Shown here: positions 26,258 through 34,995 of the stretch, piece by piece
Layout: every line of letters begins with the position of its first letter
Numbering within the stretch: the stretch's first letter is position 1
NCBI RefSeq assembly: GCF_010120595.1
Contig: NZ_CP038020.1
Span: 1,550,001-1,614,000 of the forward strand
From: Streptococcus thermophilus
GTDB lineage: Bacteria; Bacillota; Bacilli; Lactobacillales; Streptococcaceae
DNA: 64,000 nt
Direction: 5' to 3'
Notes under the pieces: generated by a model
Databases searched by the model: none
The model's input: only the letters and a program-made list of their open reading frames with translations
What the model was told of the DNA's origin: nothing
Program-made: the position numbers and the translations under genes

Positions 26258-27271
26258 TTAGTCTTCATAACCATTTGGGTTTGTTGTTTGCCAACGCCAA
26301 GAATCTCTGACCATATCTTTCAAAGTCTTCTTAGCTTCCCAGCCGAGAACTTCTTTGGCCTTTTCAGGAGACGCATAGCAAGTCGCAATATCACCAGCGC
26401 GACGCCCTTGAATACGGTAAGGGATAGCAACCTTATTTTCACCTTCGAATGTCTTAACGAGATCCAAAACACTATAACCGTGTCCAGTACCCAAGTTGAA
26501 AATCTCAGCACCTTTGTGGCTCAAATTATATTTGACGGCAGCCAAGTGACCTGATGCCAAGTCAAGAACGTGAATGTAGTCACGGACACCTGTACCATCC
26601 GGAGTCGGATAATCATCACCAAAGACATTAAGCTCAGGAAGTTTACCGATAGCAACTTGTGTAATATATGGCATAAGATTGTTTGGAATACCGTTTGGCA
26701 ATTCACCAATCAAACCACTCTCATGAGCTCCGATAGGATTGAAATAACGAAGATTTGTGACAGACCATGAAGGGTCTGAGGCAGCTACGTCTGTAAGAAT
26801 TTGTTCCATCATCAACTTTGTATAACCGTATGGATTAATCGCTGACGTTGGCATATCTTCGGTCATTGGGGAAGGATTATTGGTACCGTAAACTGTTGCA
26901 CTTGAACTGAAGACAATGTTTTTCACATCGTATTCCTTCATTTTTTCAAGGAGAGTAATGGTACCATTGATGTTGTTCTTATAATATTTCAAAGGTTTTT
27001 GAACAGATTCACCCACTGCTTTAAAGGCTGCAAAGTGAATGACTAACTCAATATCTTCATTTGTAAAAACCTTATCCAAAAAATCAGTATCTAAAATGGA
27101 ACCTTGATAAAATGGAAACTTTTTACCCGTAATCTTTTCCAAACGTTCAAGTACCGCTGGCGAACTATTTGAAAAGTCGTCAGCTAAGACTACATCGAAA
27201 CCTGCATTAAGGAGTTCGACGGTTGTGTGGCTACCGATATAGCCAGCTCCTCCTGTAATTAAAATAGACAT
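26258..27271 (-). CDS. galE: UDP-glucose 4-epimerase
   Basis: A 337-aa extended SDR: GGAGYIGSHT (7-16) NAD-binding motif, catalytic SSSATVYG Ser and YGYTK (Tyr-x-x-x-Lys) near 147-151, and YFNPIGAH. It interconverts UDP-glucose and UDP-galactose for galactose use or polysaccharide precursors. It lies 14 nt downstream of the chimeric gene at 27286-28098 and is not next to other Leloir genes, so it may be a second, polysaccharide-dedicated copy; that is inference. AGAAAGGAATAATA precedes the ATG. Confidence 0.93.
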   Translation of the reverse strand: MSILITGGAGYIGSHTTVELLNAGFDVVLADDFSNSSPAVLERLEKITGKKFPFYQGSILDTDFLDKVFTNEDIELVIHFAAFKAVGESVQKPLKYYKNNINGTITLLEKMKEYDVKNIVFSSSATVYGTNNPSPMTEDMPTSAINPYGYTKLMMEQILTDVAASDPSWSVTNLRYFNPIGAHESGLIGELPNGIPNNLMPYITQVAIGKLPELNVFGDDYPTPDGTGVRDYIHVLDLASGHLAAVKYNLSHKGAEIFNLGTGHGYSVLDLVKTFEGENKVAIPYRIQGRRAGDIATCYASPEKAKEVLGWEAKKTLKDMVRDSWRWQTTNPNGYED

Positions 27272-27285
27272 TTATTATTCCTTTC

Positions 27286-28098
27286 TTACTTGTCAGTGCC
27301 TTTTTGATCCTTTTGAATCGTTGCTAATTTAGGCATAACTTCTCCTTCGAAACCATTCATGGCAAAATGAACAGAAGGCACTTGTGTCATTGGAGATAGA
27401 ATTCCTAGCTTCACTTGATAGTTCTGATCTTTGGAATAGGCGAAACTTGCCTTAAGTTCAGTTGTTTGATCTGGAAGCAATTCAGACAAACGACACTCAA
27501 GTTGTTGGGCTTGAAAAACCCTTTCCATTAGCATTACACAAGTATTATACCACAGGCCAATCCCCATATAAAAGGGCACCCCAGAATTTTCCAAATTAAG
27601 TGTAATATCAACCTTGCCTTCTCCTTTGGAAATTGTCAAACCTGATACCCAGAGGCGGTAGCCCATATTCATCAAAAGCTCCCTATAAGCAGCTTGCCCA
27701 TCACCGATATCTTCAGCAACCTTTGGCCCTAAAAATGTCAAATGCAATGCTTTAGCCTCTTCTTGAAGCTCTGATAGATTATTTACAAGTAGGTTAGACC
27801 TTGTATTTATTTTCTCTTGAAGACACTTTAGTAATCTGATTAAATTCTCAATCTCCCCTGAACTTTCATGTCCATAATTGAGGTATTCCGAAAGATAGAT
27901 GATTTGATCATAATCATGAAATTCAAAAATATCTTCTAGCTGATCATTTTCATAACGCTTGGTATAAACGGTGATTTTATTTTTACGAGAGTTCTTTACA
28001 CCTGTATGACCAAAAATAAAAACTGCTTGATTAGGAAACGTTCTCAAAATGAAATCGTTTGTTAATCCAGCAGTATTACCAATTATCAATATGTTCAT
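27286..28098 (-). CDS. Chimeric protein: partial SDR N-terminus joined to a DUF4832-like C-terminus
   Basis: A 270-aa protein with no single-family look. Residues 1-100 resemble the start of an NAD-binding SDR (MNILIIGNTAGL, then a strand-helix pattern ending YDQIIYLSEYLNYG). From about residue 130 the sequence AYRELLMNMGYRLWVSG with ITLNLENSGVPFYM resembles the C-terminal beta domain of DUF4832 proteins, which occur in exopolysaccharide loci. No active site of either half is complete. The best reading is an in-frame fusion left by deletion of the middle of a polysaccharide operon. It is preceded by a strong promoter 430 nt upstream and followed by galE 14 nt downstream. Function, if any, unknown. 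Confidence 0.6.
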   Translation of the reverse strand: MNILIIGNTAGLTNDFILRTFPNQAVFIFGHTGVKNSRKNKITVYTKRYENDQLEDIFEFHDYDQIIYLSEYLNYGHESSGEIENLIRLLKCLQEKINTRSNLLVNNLSELQEEAKALHLTFLGPKVAEDIGDGQAAYRELLMNMGYRLWVSGLTISKGEGKVDITLNLENSGVPFYMGIGLWYNTCVMLMERVFQAQQLECRLSELLPDQTTELKASFAYSKDQNYQVKLGILSPMTQVPSVHFAMNGFEGEVMPKLATIQKDQKGTDK

Positions 28099-28687
28099 AA
28101 GCTTCTACCCACATTTAAAAGTGTTCTCTTAACTACACCTTTTAACCATTCTAATCATTAGACCTCGGTATTTTCCTATAACATTAGGACTACAATGTAA
28201 TATCTTTCTTGAGCAAGCTCTGTAGAAACCAAATCTCTCTCCCCAATGAGAAAAGACACAACCTCCACCAGACTCCTAGCTCTGTAGGTATAAACATTTT
28301 AGAAAAATAAGGAAGAACATGATTAATCTAAGCAAACATTAACTAAAATTAATATTATTAAAAATAAATTGAATTGACTAACTAAATATCCTGTTTTGTT
28401 GATTAGTTTCCCCAAAAAATCACAAACTCACCAAAGTGTTTTAGATTATCTAACACCTGTAAAACTATATATAGGTGTTTCTCTTACTCTATCAATCTAA
28501 AATAACTCTAGTTTTATATTTACATCGTCACTTTCATTATAACAATTTATTCTTATTTTTCAAATGATTTCAGTGTTTTTCAGCTAAGAAAATTATTAAT
28601 GGTTAGTGTCCTTAAGCCTATCATTTTAAACATCTAAAAGTTTCAGTAAAGTCTTAAATCAGAAAATTCATATTATTTATAATGGGA
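28099..28687. other. Long non-coding stretch between galE operon and metK
   Basis: About 590 bp, AT-rich, with no ORF carrying a ribosome binding site. It contains the strong minus-strand promoter at 28536-28563 and, in its transcribed part, an AACACCT...AGGTGTT hairpin (about 28453-28484). The rest may be the remnant leader of the deleted operon. Confidence 0.5.
28536..28563 (-). promoter_or_regulatory. Strong promoter reading towards the chimeric gene and galE
   Basis: -35 TTGAAA (28563-28558), 16-bp spacer, extended -10 TGTTATAAT (TATAAT 28541-28536). It implies a 5' leader of about 430 nt before the ATG at 28098. Confidence 0.65.
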
Positions 28688-28721
28688 ACAAAAAACAGAA
28701 TTCAAAAAAATAAATTCTGTT
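28688..28721 (-). terminator. Terminator of metK
   Basis: Minus-strand AACAGAATT, a 10-nt loop, AATTCTGTT and TTTTTG, about 40 nt after the metK stop. Confidence 0.8.
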
Positions 28722-28761
28722 AGATTTAAAATTATTAAATTTCATATAATATTAAATTATT

Positions 28762-29955
28762 TTAAGCTTCTACAGCTGCTTTCAGTGCATCTACCTTGTC
28801 CAATTTTTCCCATGGAAGATCAACATCTGTACGTCCCATATGACCGTAAGCCGCTGTTTGACGGTAGATAGGACGTTTAAGATCAAGCATTTGAATGATA
28901 CCAGCTGGACGCAAGTCAAAGAGATCACGGACAGCAGATTCAAGTTTTCTCTCAGCAACTGTTGCCGTTCCGAAGGTATCAACACGGACAGATACTGGGT
29001 TAGCAACACCAATAGCATAAGCCAATTGTACTTCTGCTTTCTTAGCAAGACCAGCAGCTACAATGTTTTTGGCAATATAACGAGCGGCATACGAAGCTGA
29101 TCGGTCGACCTTAGTTGCATCCTTACCAGAGAAGGCACCACCACCATGTCTTGAGTAACCACCATAAGTATCAACAATAATCTTACGACCAGTCAAACCA
29201 GAATCCCCTTGAGGACCACCGATTACAAAACGACCTGTTGGATTGATGAAGAACTTGGTATCTTCATCCAAGTATTCTGCAGGAATAACGGCCTTAATGA
29301 CTTTTTCAATGACATCCTGACGAATTTGGTCGTTAGTCGCTTCAGGATCATGTTGTGTTGAAATAACAACTGTATCGACACGGACAGGTTGATCATTTTC
29401 ATCATACTCAACGGTAACCTGAGATTTAGCATCTGGACGAAGGTAGGAAATCTCACCAGATTTACGCAAATCTGCCAATTTTTTTACTAATTTATGTGAA
29501 AGACTAACTGGAAGCGGCATAAATTCTGGAGTTTCATCAATAGCGAAACCAAACATAAGACCCTGGTCACCTGCTCCGATAAGATCAAGTGAATCTTGGT
29601 CACCAGTTCCACGAACTTCAAGTGATTCATTAACACCTTGAGCAATATCTGGAGATTGTTCGATCAATGATGGGTGAACCCCAACAGATTCTGCTGCAAA
29701 GCCGTATTCTGAATTATTATAACCAATTTCAGCGATAGTATCACGAACCACACGGTTAATGTCCACATAAGCTGTTGTAGAAACCTCACCAAAAACATGG
29801 ACAGAACCAGTGTAAACAGCTGTTTCTGCTGCTACATGGGCGTCTGGATCTTCTGCTAAAATCGCATCGAGAATGGCATCTGAAATTTGGTCTGCAATTT
29901 TATCTGGATGTCCCTCAGATACTGATTCAGACGTGAAAAGTTTACGTTCTGACAT
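28762..29955 (-). CDS. metK: S-adenosylmethionine synthetase
   Basis: A 397-aa enzyme that makes SAM from methionine and [22 protein letters not shown] (8-26) and [12 protein letters not shown] (about 116-127) are the two signature motifs, and [22 protein letters not shown] the third; length is typical. The start at 29955 ([11 protein letters not shown]) is set by AAGGGGGA; the in-frame start at 30000 would lie inside the regulatory leader. Its Shine-Dalgarno is probably masked by the S(MK) RNA when SAM is abundant. Monocistronic. Confidence 0.96.
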   Translation of the reverse strand: MSERKLFTSESVSEGHPDKIADQISDAILDAILAEDPDAHVAAETAVYTGSVHVFGEVSTTAYVDINRVVRDTIAEIGYNNSEYGFAAESVGVHPSLIEQSPDIAQGVNESLEVRGTGDQDSLDLIGAGDQGLMFGFAIDETPEFMPLPVSLSHKLVKKLADLRKSGEISYLRPDAKSQVTVEYDENDQPVRVDTVVISTQHDPEATNDQIRQDVIEKVIKAVIPAEYLDEDTKFFINPTGRFVIGGPQGDSGLTGRKIIVDTYGGYSRHGGGAFSGKDATKVDRSASYAARYIAKNIVAAGLAKKAEVQLAYAIGVANPVSVRVDTFGTATVAERKLESAVRDLFDLRPAGIIQMLDLKRPIYRQTAAYGHMGRTDVDLPWEKLDKVDALKAAVEA

Positions 29956-29959
29956 ATAG

Positions 29960-30126
29960 AATGTCCCCCTTTTAATATGAAAAATAGTATTAGATAGCAC
30001 GGAGATTTAACCGCCTCCTAATAGATAAAACGCTATACTCCACAAAGAGCTCGGCGCCGTTAAAAAGTTACAAAGAACCAGCAACCATTCTAGGATGACT
30101 GCTGCCTTATCGGGACTTAATAACTA
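29960..30126 (-). promoter_or_regulatory. S(MK) box (SAM-III) translational riboswitch of metK
   Basis: The metK leader contains an anti-Shine-Dalgarno AAGTCCCG (about 30120-30111) followed by GATAAGGCAGCAGTC, and a Shine-Dalgarno GGGGGAC (29969-29963) that can pair with GTCCC. This anti-SD/SD pairing with a variable linker is the S(MK) design known from metK of lactic streptococci and enterococci. The linker here is long, about 130 nt. Boundaries are approximate. Confidence 0.75.
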
Positions 30127-30132
30127 AGTTTC

Positions 30133-30161
30133 ATTATATCACTTTTTTCTTGTCTAGTCAC
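30133..30161 (-). promoter_or_regulatory. metK promoter
   Basis: -35 GTGACT (30161-30156), 17-bp spacer, -10 TATAAT (30138-30133), with TGA before the -10. Confidence 0.65.
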
Positions 30162-30235
30162 ATAGTTATTAATTATCAAATCTTATCAATATTTTATGGC
30201 GAGCAATTTACTGGTTTTTGTATTATACTTAGAAT

Positions 30236-31174
30236 ATGAAAACCTATGAACGTGTTTATGAAATATTAGCAAAGAGTCCTGATTTTGTTACTGGAGAAAG
30301 CCTTGCCAAAGAGCTTGGTATCTCACGAACAGCCATTTGGAAAGCCATTCAGTCACTTCAGGATCAAGGTGTTGTTATTACAAGTGTCCGAAAAAAAGGA
30401 TACCATTTAGAAAAGGGAGATATTCTTCTTTCTCAAGAGATTTCTAAGCAACTCAACTTTCCTGTCTACTTTAATCCCGACTCCACCTCTACACAACTTG
30501 ATGCTAAACATGGTATGGAAAGACAAGATCCTGCCCCTAGCCTTTATCTTGCGTCTAATCAAGGATCAGCTAAGGGACGCTTTGAACGTCACTTTCATAC
30601 AAGTCCTCACGGTGGTATCTATATGAGTATTCACCTTAAGCCAAACTGTCACTTTAGTGAGTTACCGCCTTATACCATGATGGTAGCTGCTTCCATTGTC
30701 AAGGCTATTCAGCGCCTTACAGGCATAGATACAGACATCAAATGGGTCAACGATATCTATCTGAACAACAAAAAAATAGCTGGTATTCTTACCGAAGCCA
30801 TCAGTTCTATCGAATCTGGATGTATCACAGATGTCATTATCGGTGTAGGACTTAATTTTTCAATTAGCGATTTTCCTGAAGAAATAGCTACTAAAGCAAC
30901 CAGCCTTTTCCAAAATGAGCGTCCCACAATCACTCGGAATCAGCTCATTTCAGAAATTTGGAAGCTCTTTTTAACCATTCCTACTACTGATTTGGTCAAA
31001 GTTTATAAAGAAAAGTCCCTCGTTTTAGACAAACAAGTGACCTTTGAACAATCTGGAAAGGCTTACAGTGGTATTGCTAAAGAAATTGGAGACAAGGGGC
31101 AACTCCTCGTTCTCACTGATGACGGTCAGGAAAAATGGCTGAGCGCTGGTGAAGTCAGCCTTACTTCTTGGTAG
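30236..31174 (+). CDS. birA: Biotin-protein ligase and biotin operon repressor BirA
   Basis: A 312-aa bifunctional protein: N-terminal winged helix (about 1-60, SLAKELGISRTAIWKAIQSL), biotin-ligase core with KGRFERHFHTSPHGGIYMS (a variant of GRGRxxxxWxSP), the catalytic KWVNDIYLNNKKIAGILTE and a C-terminal SH3-like domain (GEVSLTSW end). It biotinylates carboxylases such as AccB and represses biotin genes. No ribosome binding site precedes the ATG, and TATACT (30224-30229) ends 7 nt before it, so a leaderless transcript is possible, but no -35 is clear. Its 3' end overlaps the DUF3272 gene by 14 bp. Confidence 0.92.
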   Translation: MKTYERVYEILAKSPDFVTGESLAKELGISRTAIWKAIQSLQDQGVVITSVRKKGYHLEKGDILLSQEISKQLNFPVYFNPDSTSTQLDAKHGMERQDPAPSLYLASNQGSAKGRFERHFHTSPHGGIYMSIHLKPNCHFSELPPYTMMVAASIVKAIQRLTGIDTDIKWVNDIYLNNKKIAGILTEAISSIESGCITDVIIGVGLNFSISDFPEEIATKATSLFQNERPTITRNQLISEIWKLFLTIPTTDLVKVYKEKSLVLDKQVTFEQSGKAYSGIAKEIGDKGQLLVLTDDGQEKWLSAGEVSLTSW

Positions 31175-31346
31175 ACTTATCGGCTGCACTCGCAATTCGA
31201 GAAATAATATAAGTGGTCCAAAGACGACGTAAGAGTAAGTAACCAAAAAAGGCTGTAAAAAAGTAATAGCCTTGCTGTAAACTGTAATTAAAACAAACCG
31301 TTTCAAAAATAGTTTCCACTGTAATAAACAAAATTTGTTGAATCAT
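31161..31346 (-). CDS. DUF3272 family small membrane protein
   Basis: A 61-aa protein with one or two hydrophobic segments (ILFITVETIFETVCF and YYFFTAFFGYLLLRRLW) followed by a basic tail, matching the streptococcal DUF3272 family. Function unknown. It is convergent with birA and overlaps its last codons. It has no ribosome binding site; an ideal promoter (31353-31381) puts the transcription start on the A of its ATG. Confidence 0.7.
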   Translation of the reverse strand: MIQQILFITVETIFETVCFNYSLQQGYYFFTAFFGYLLLRRLWTTYIISRIASAADKSTKK

Positions 31347-31352
31347 AAGATT

Positions 31353-31381
31353 ATTATAGCAATAGTTAGAGCCTAGGACAA
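31353..31381 (-). promoter_or_regulatory. DUF3272 promoter, predicted leaderless
   Basis: -35 TTGTCC (31381-31376), 17-bp spacer, extended -10 TGCTATAAT (TATAAT 31358-31353). The A of the ATG (31346) is 7 nt past the -10. Confidence 0.65.
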
Positions 31382-31483
31382 GCAGTCTAGGCTCTTTTAG
31401 ATGATAGAAAGATTATCCATTAAGATAGATAAACACACTCACAAGATACCTCAGGCAGAAGAACTAACTCTCCCTAGCTTATA

Positions 31484-31570
31484 CATTTCTTGGACCGGAC
31501 CTAAAAAGGTCCACTGGACCTCCTCGATTTTGCATTTCTTGGCTCGGACCTAAAAAGGTCCACTGGACCT
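31484..31570. repeat. Two direct copies of a 38-nt hairpin-bearing repeat
   Basis: Copies 31484-31521 and 31533-31570 (49-bp period) differ only in a 2-base patch (GGACCGG versus GGCTCGG). Each contains GGACC-TAAAAA-GGTCC and the second terminator-type palindrome CCACTGG, so several alternative hairpins are possible downstream of dnaX. Confidence 0.85.
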
Positions 31571-31576
31571 TTTTAG
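31550..31576 (-). terminator. dnaX terminator containing the stop codon
   Basis: Perfect 12-bp stem CTAAAAAGGTCC / GGACCTTTTTAG with loop ACT/AGT. The TAA stop of dnaX (31575-31573) is part of the 5' arm. Confidence 0.8.
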
Positions 31577-33225
31577 TCCTCTATTTCTACTACATCAGAG
31601 AGAAACTCGAGTTCTTGAGGGATGTACTCTTCACGATCCTCTTTTTCCAGCTCTTCTTTAGATTTGAGGCTTCGTGCAAATTCTGTTCGGAGTTTTTCAA
31701 ACTCTGCTTTCGGAACAGCCATAATATTAGGTGAAAAACCAGCAGCTGAACTCATGATGTTGCCAAACATATCATTGAGATCACTTCGTTTCATGACCAG
31801 TTCAGCATTAAAAGCAGCGTTAAAAGCTAGGATAGCATTTTCTTGATTGGCTAACACAGGTTCTGATCCGTTCAAAAGCGCCCTATTTTGAGGGCTGATA
31901 GAATCCAAAATCTCAGGCCATGTTGCTTTTAGAGCATCCAGACACTGGCGTGATCTTTGGGGATTCTCCATAGTTTCTCGCATAATAGTAAGGATTTTCT
32001 CACGATCCACCTTATACTGATAAGAAGCTTTGGATTTTCGAGTAGGTGCTACTTTTCCTTGAGATGGGCCCTCTTTAAGAGCTTTACGTAGACTATCTAC
32101 CTCACGACGAAGACTGTCAAGTTCTTCTTGCAAATTAGCCGGGATGTCTTGTCTTACTTGAGCACTTGTCTCAGTTAGTTTAATCGTCAACATCTCAGCA
32201 TAGATTTTAGGATGTGTCCCAGTTTTAATCTCGGGCAGAGCACTTGTTACCAAGTCAATCAATTGGAAAAGTCGGTCTTGTTCCAAAGATAAGTTTTCTT
32301 CAAAAAGGGGACTATGGTGACTATTTTCACCACCCGCTTTTACTATCAAAAGATCACGGAAATACTCCAAAAGGTCAGTCGCAAACCGACTCATAGACTT
32401 CCCATTATCAAAGAGCGTTTCAAGATTTGATAAGGCTTTTGTGGTATCCTGATTGCGAACACTAGCTACAAAACTATCCAAGGCAGTAAGACCAATAGAG
32501 CCTGTGATTTCTTCGGCAACGGATTGACTGACATTGTTGTCAGCAGAAAGACTCAGTGCTTGGTCTAAGATTGACAAGGCATCACGCATACCACCTTCTG
32601 CACGACGTGAAATAATGGTTAAGGCTTCATCATCAAAAGTCAATCCTTCTTTTTCGAGAATTGAAGCTAAATGCTCTTTAATAGCCCCCTGCTTAATCGA
32701 TTTAAATTCAAAACGTTGAACACGGGATAAGATGGTTGCTGGGATTTTATGTAACTCTGTAGTCGCGAGGATAAAAACAACATTTTCAGTTGGTTCTTCC
32801 AAAGTCTTCAAGAGAGCATTGAAGGCACCTGTCGACAGCATGTGCACCTCGTCAATAATATAGACCTTGTATGTGGCACGACTTGGTGCATAGGTTGATT
32901 TATCACGGATTTCACGAATCTCATCAACACCGTTATTGGAAGCCGCATCGATCTCAATAACATCTTCAAGACTGCCATTAGTAATATCACGACAGATATC
33001 ACAGTGGTTACATGGCTCACCATCGACCTGATTAGGACAATTCATTGCTTTGGCAAAAATTTTTGCTGCACTGGTCTTACCAGTACCACGTGGGCCAGAA
33101 AAGAGATAAGCATGGCTGATTTTGCCTGACTCTACCGCCTGTCTTAGCGTGGTTGAAATCACTTTTTGACCAACCATTTCGCCAAAGGTTTGACTACGGT
33201 ATTTTCGGTATAGGGCTTGGTACAT
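31573..33225 (-). CDS. dnaX: DNA polymerase III subunit gamma/tau
   Basis: A 550-aa clamp-loader ATPase: Walker A SGPRGTGKTSAAKIFA (about 43-58), zinc site CPNQ...CNHCDIC, Walker B VYIIDEVHMLS, sensor TTELHKIPATILSR, then a coiled linker (LQEELDSLRREVDSLRKALK near 365) and the tau-like C-terminal domain. It loads the sliding clamp for replication. The ATG overlaps the TAA of the upstream fRMsr gene (TAATG), so they are coupled. The stop lies inside the terminator stem. Confidence 0.94.
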   Translation of the reverse strand: MYQALYRKYRSQTFGEMVGQKVISTTLRQAVESGKISHAYLFSGPRGTGKTSAAKIFAKAMNCPNQVDGEPCNHCDICRDITNGSLEDVIEIDAASNNGVDEIREIRDKSTYAPSRATYKVYIIDEVHMLSTGAFNALLKTLEEPTENVVFILATTELHKIPATILSRVQRFEFKSIKQGAIKEHLASILEKEGLTFDDEALTIISRRAEGGMRDALSILDQALSLSADNNVSQSVAEEITGSIGLTALDSFVASVRNQDTTKALSNLETLFDNGKSMSRFATDLLEYFRDLLIVKAGGENSHHSPLFEENLSLEQDRLFQLIDLVTSALPEIKTGTHPKIYAEMLTIKLTETSAQVRQDIPANLQEELDSLRREVDSLRKALKEGPSQGKVAPTRKSKASYQYKVDREKILTIMRETMENPQRSRQCLDALKATWPEILDSISPQNRALLNGSEPVLANQENAILAFNAAFNAELVMKRSDLNDMFGNIMSSAAGFSPNIMAVPKAEFEKLRTEFARSLKSKEELEKEDREEYIPQELEFLSDVVEIED

Positions 33226-33725
33226 TAGTTTACCTCAAACATTCCAAATGTAAAATCAGTTTTCTCAAGTAATATTTTGACAAATGCTTCCAGATAATCT
33301 TGATCCACCTGGTTATAGTCTTCTACTTGGTGAGAATCCAAATCAAGAACACCAACTAATTTACCACCCTTTTCCATAGGGACAACAATTTCACTCCGAG
33401 CAGCAGAATCACAGGCAATATAGTTGGCATGTTTAGTGACATCTTGGACAATCAAGGTTCTATTTTCTGCAGCAGATTGGCCACAAACACCCTTACCTAA
33501 GGCAATTCGAACACAAGAGACATTACCTTGAAAAGGACCAAGGATTAGCTCATTTTTGATATTATCCATCAGATAGAAACCTGTAAACACAGAGTTTGGC
33601 AAAGTTGTATTTAAAAGAGCTGAGGCATTGGCAAAATTAGCCAATGCGTTGTCTTCATTAGCAAATAGCACCTTAGCCTGAGCAAGCATTAATTCATAAG
33701 CTAATTTTTTTTCTTCGTTAGTCAT
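33225..33725 (-). CDS. GAF-domain free methionine-(R)-sulfoxide reductase
   Basis: A 166-aa GAF-fold protein with the fRMsr features: [17 protein letters not shown] (catalytic cysteine pair region, about 80-96), [15 protein letters not shown] with the third cysteine, and VLDLDSHQ. It reduces free Met-R-sulfoxide. The start at 33725 ([12 protein letters not shown]) is preferred. There is no ribosome binding site; an extended -10 TGCTATAAT ends 8 nt before the ATG, so the mRNA is probably leaderless. Overlaps dnaX by one base. Confidence 0.85.
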   Translation of the reverse strand: MTNEEKKLAYELMLAQAKVLFANEDNALANFANASALLNTTLPNSVFTGFYLMDNIKNELILGPFQGNVSCVRIALGKGVCGQSAAENRTLIVQDVTKHANYIACDSAARSEIVVPMEKGGKLVGVLDLDSHQVEDYNQVDQDYLEAFVKILLEKTDFTFGMFEVN

Positions 33726-33732
33726 AACTACC

Positions 33733-33741
33733 ATTATAGCA
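33733..33741 (-). promoter_or_regulatory. Extended -10 of fRMsr-dnaX operon, predicted leaderless
   Basis: Minus strand TGCTATAAT (TATAAT 33738-33733). The ATG at 33725 is 8 nt past the -10. No good -35. Confidence 0.5.
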
Positions 33742-33769
33742 AAGATAGGTCCTGGATACTAAGATCGAC

Positions 33770-34669
33770 CTACTTTTCTCCTTCCTCTTCATTAAAAAAT
33801 ATAGCAAGATCTTGTATAACATTTTCAGGATATTCTGGACTAGAAATTTGATAGAACCTTACCGTCATCCGATTTCTAAACCAGGTTAATTGACGTTTAG
33901 CAAATCGACGGGTATTTTGCTTGAGTTTTTCTAAGGCATCATCTAAAGTTTGTTCCCCAGAAAAATAAGGAAATAATTCCTTGTAGCCAATTCCACGAGC
34001 CGACTGGGCCTCCGGAAAATTATCGTAAAGCCACTCAGCTTCTTCTAAGAGCCCAAGTTCAACCATCTTGTCAACTCGTGTATTAATACGGTCATAAATC
34101 AGGGAACGCTCGTCATCCAAGCCAATTATAAAGGGTTCATAACAGGTCTCAGTATTTTCAAGATTGTCCGAAAAACGATAAAGCTCAAGTGCTCTAATGG
34201 CGCGACGACGATTTATCTCTTTGATCTCTATACCTAAGCTATCAATCTTTTCGAAAAGCTGCTGATCAGATAATTGCTCTAGTTCTGAACGGCAGGCTAA
34301 AACCTGATTTTGGTCAACTTGCCCCCCTAGATGATAACCTTCTAAAAGGCTCTGTAAATAAAGACCTGTTCCCCCTACAATGATAGGCAACTTGCCACGA
34401 CTAACAATATCAGTGATGGCAGCCTGCGCCTCTGTCACAAAATCATAGGCTGAATAGGACTCATCTACATCACGGACATCGATTAAATGATGTACAGCTG
34501 CTGCTTGTTCTTCAGGAGTGGCCTTTGCAGTTCCTATATTCAGTTGTCGATAAACCTGCTGGCTATCTCCCGAGATTATCTCTCCATTAAAACGCTCAGC
34601 CAATTCGATTCCAAGCGCCGTTTTTCCCACAGCAGTAGGTCCAGCTACTACAATAAGTTTGGTTTTCAT
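33770..34669 (-). CDS. miaA: tRNA dimethylallyltransferase
   Basis: A roughly 299-aa enzyme that adds the dimethylallyl group to A37 of tRNAs reading UNN codons. It opens with the P-loop [18 protein letters not shown], followed by [13 protein letters not shown] and [13 protein letters not shown] and the closing [15 protein letters not shown] are family signatures. Start at 34669 ([12 protein letters not shown]) is typical; the ATG two codons upstream (34675) is an alternative, and a TAGAAT -10 (34691-34686) lies so close that the leader would be only a few bases. Divergent from the DUF3042 gene. Confidence 0.9.
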   Translation of the reverse strand: MKTKLIVVAGPTAVGKTALGIELAERFNGEIISGDSQQVYRQLNIGTAKATPEEQAAAVHHLIDVRDVDESYSAYDFVTEAQAAITDIVSRGKLPIIVGGTGLYLQSLLEGYHLGGQVDQNQVLACRSELEQLSDQQLFEKIDSLGIEIKEINRRRAIRALELYRFSDNLENTETCYEPFIIGLDDERSLIYDRINTRVDKMVELGLLEEAEWLYDNFPEAQSARGIGYKELFPYFSGEQTLDDALEKLKQNTRRFAKRQLTWFRNRMTVRFYQISSPEYPENVIQDLAIFFNEEEGEK

Positions 34670-34744
34670 AATCATTTCACTTGCTATTCTAGATATTTTT
34701 TTAGATAATGTAAGTATATTATAACATATACGGAGGATAGTCTC

Positions 34745-34921
34745 ATGGCTAAAAAACATTCATTTGCTAAAGGTGTCGCTACTGGCATTCTCGGAACTGC
34801 TGCTACTGTAGCAGGAGCTGTTTTCGCAGTTAAGAAAACAATCATCGAACCAGAAAAAAAGAAATTGGCTTTCATCGAAGAAAACCGTAAAAAAGCAGCT
34901 CGCCGTCGTGTAAGTCGCTAA
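34745..34921 (+). CDS. DUF3042 family small protein
   Basis: A 58-aa protein starting [17 protein letters not shown], with one membrane-like helix (about 10-28, Gly/Ala-rich) and a highly basic tail ending [13 protein letters not shown]3042 is widespread in lactic acid bacteria; function unknown. ACGGAGGA precedes the ATG. A terminator follows at once. Confidence 0.85.
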   Translation: MAKKHSFAKGVATGILGTAATVAGAVFAVKKTIIEPEKKKLAFIEENRKKAARRRVSR

Positions 34922-34931
34922 AAGTTATGGC

Positions 34932-34952
34932 CAGGGAAACCTGGTTTTTCTC
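34932..34952 (+). terminator. Terminator of the DUF3042 gene
   Basis: CCAGG-GAAA-CCTGG followed by TTTTTCT. Confidence 0.8.
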
Positions 34953-34995
34953 TGCATTTTTTTCCTTTCAGCTATGACTAAGAACGGAGCCAAAC

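Noticed and set aside
28449-28484. Possible cyclic-di-GMP or other riboswitch in the long leader before the chimeric gene
   Set aside because: One hairpin AACACCT/AGGTGTT is present, but no conserved core of a known aptamer was found.
31484-31570. CRISPR-like repeat pair
   Set aside because: Only two copies, with an 11-nt gap and terminator-type palindromes; no array and no cas genes in the window.
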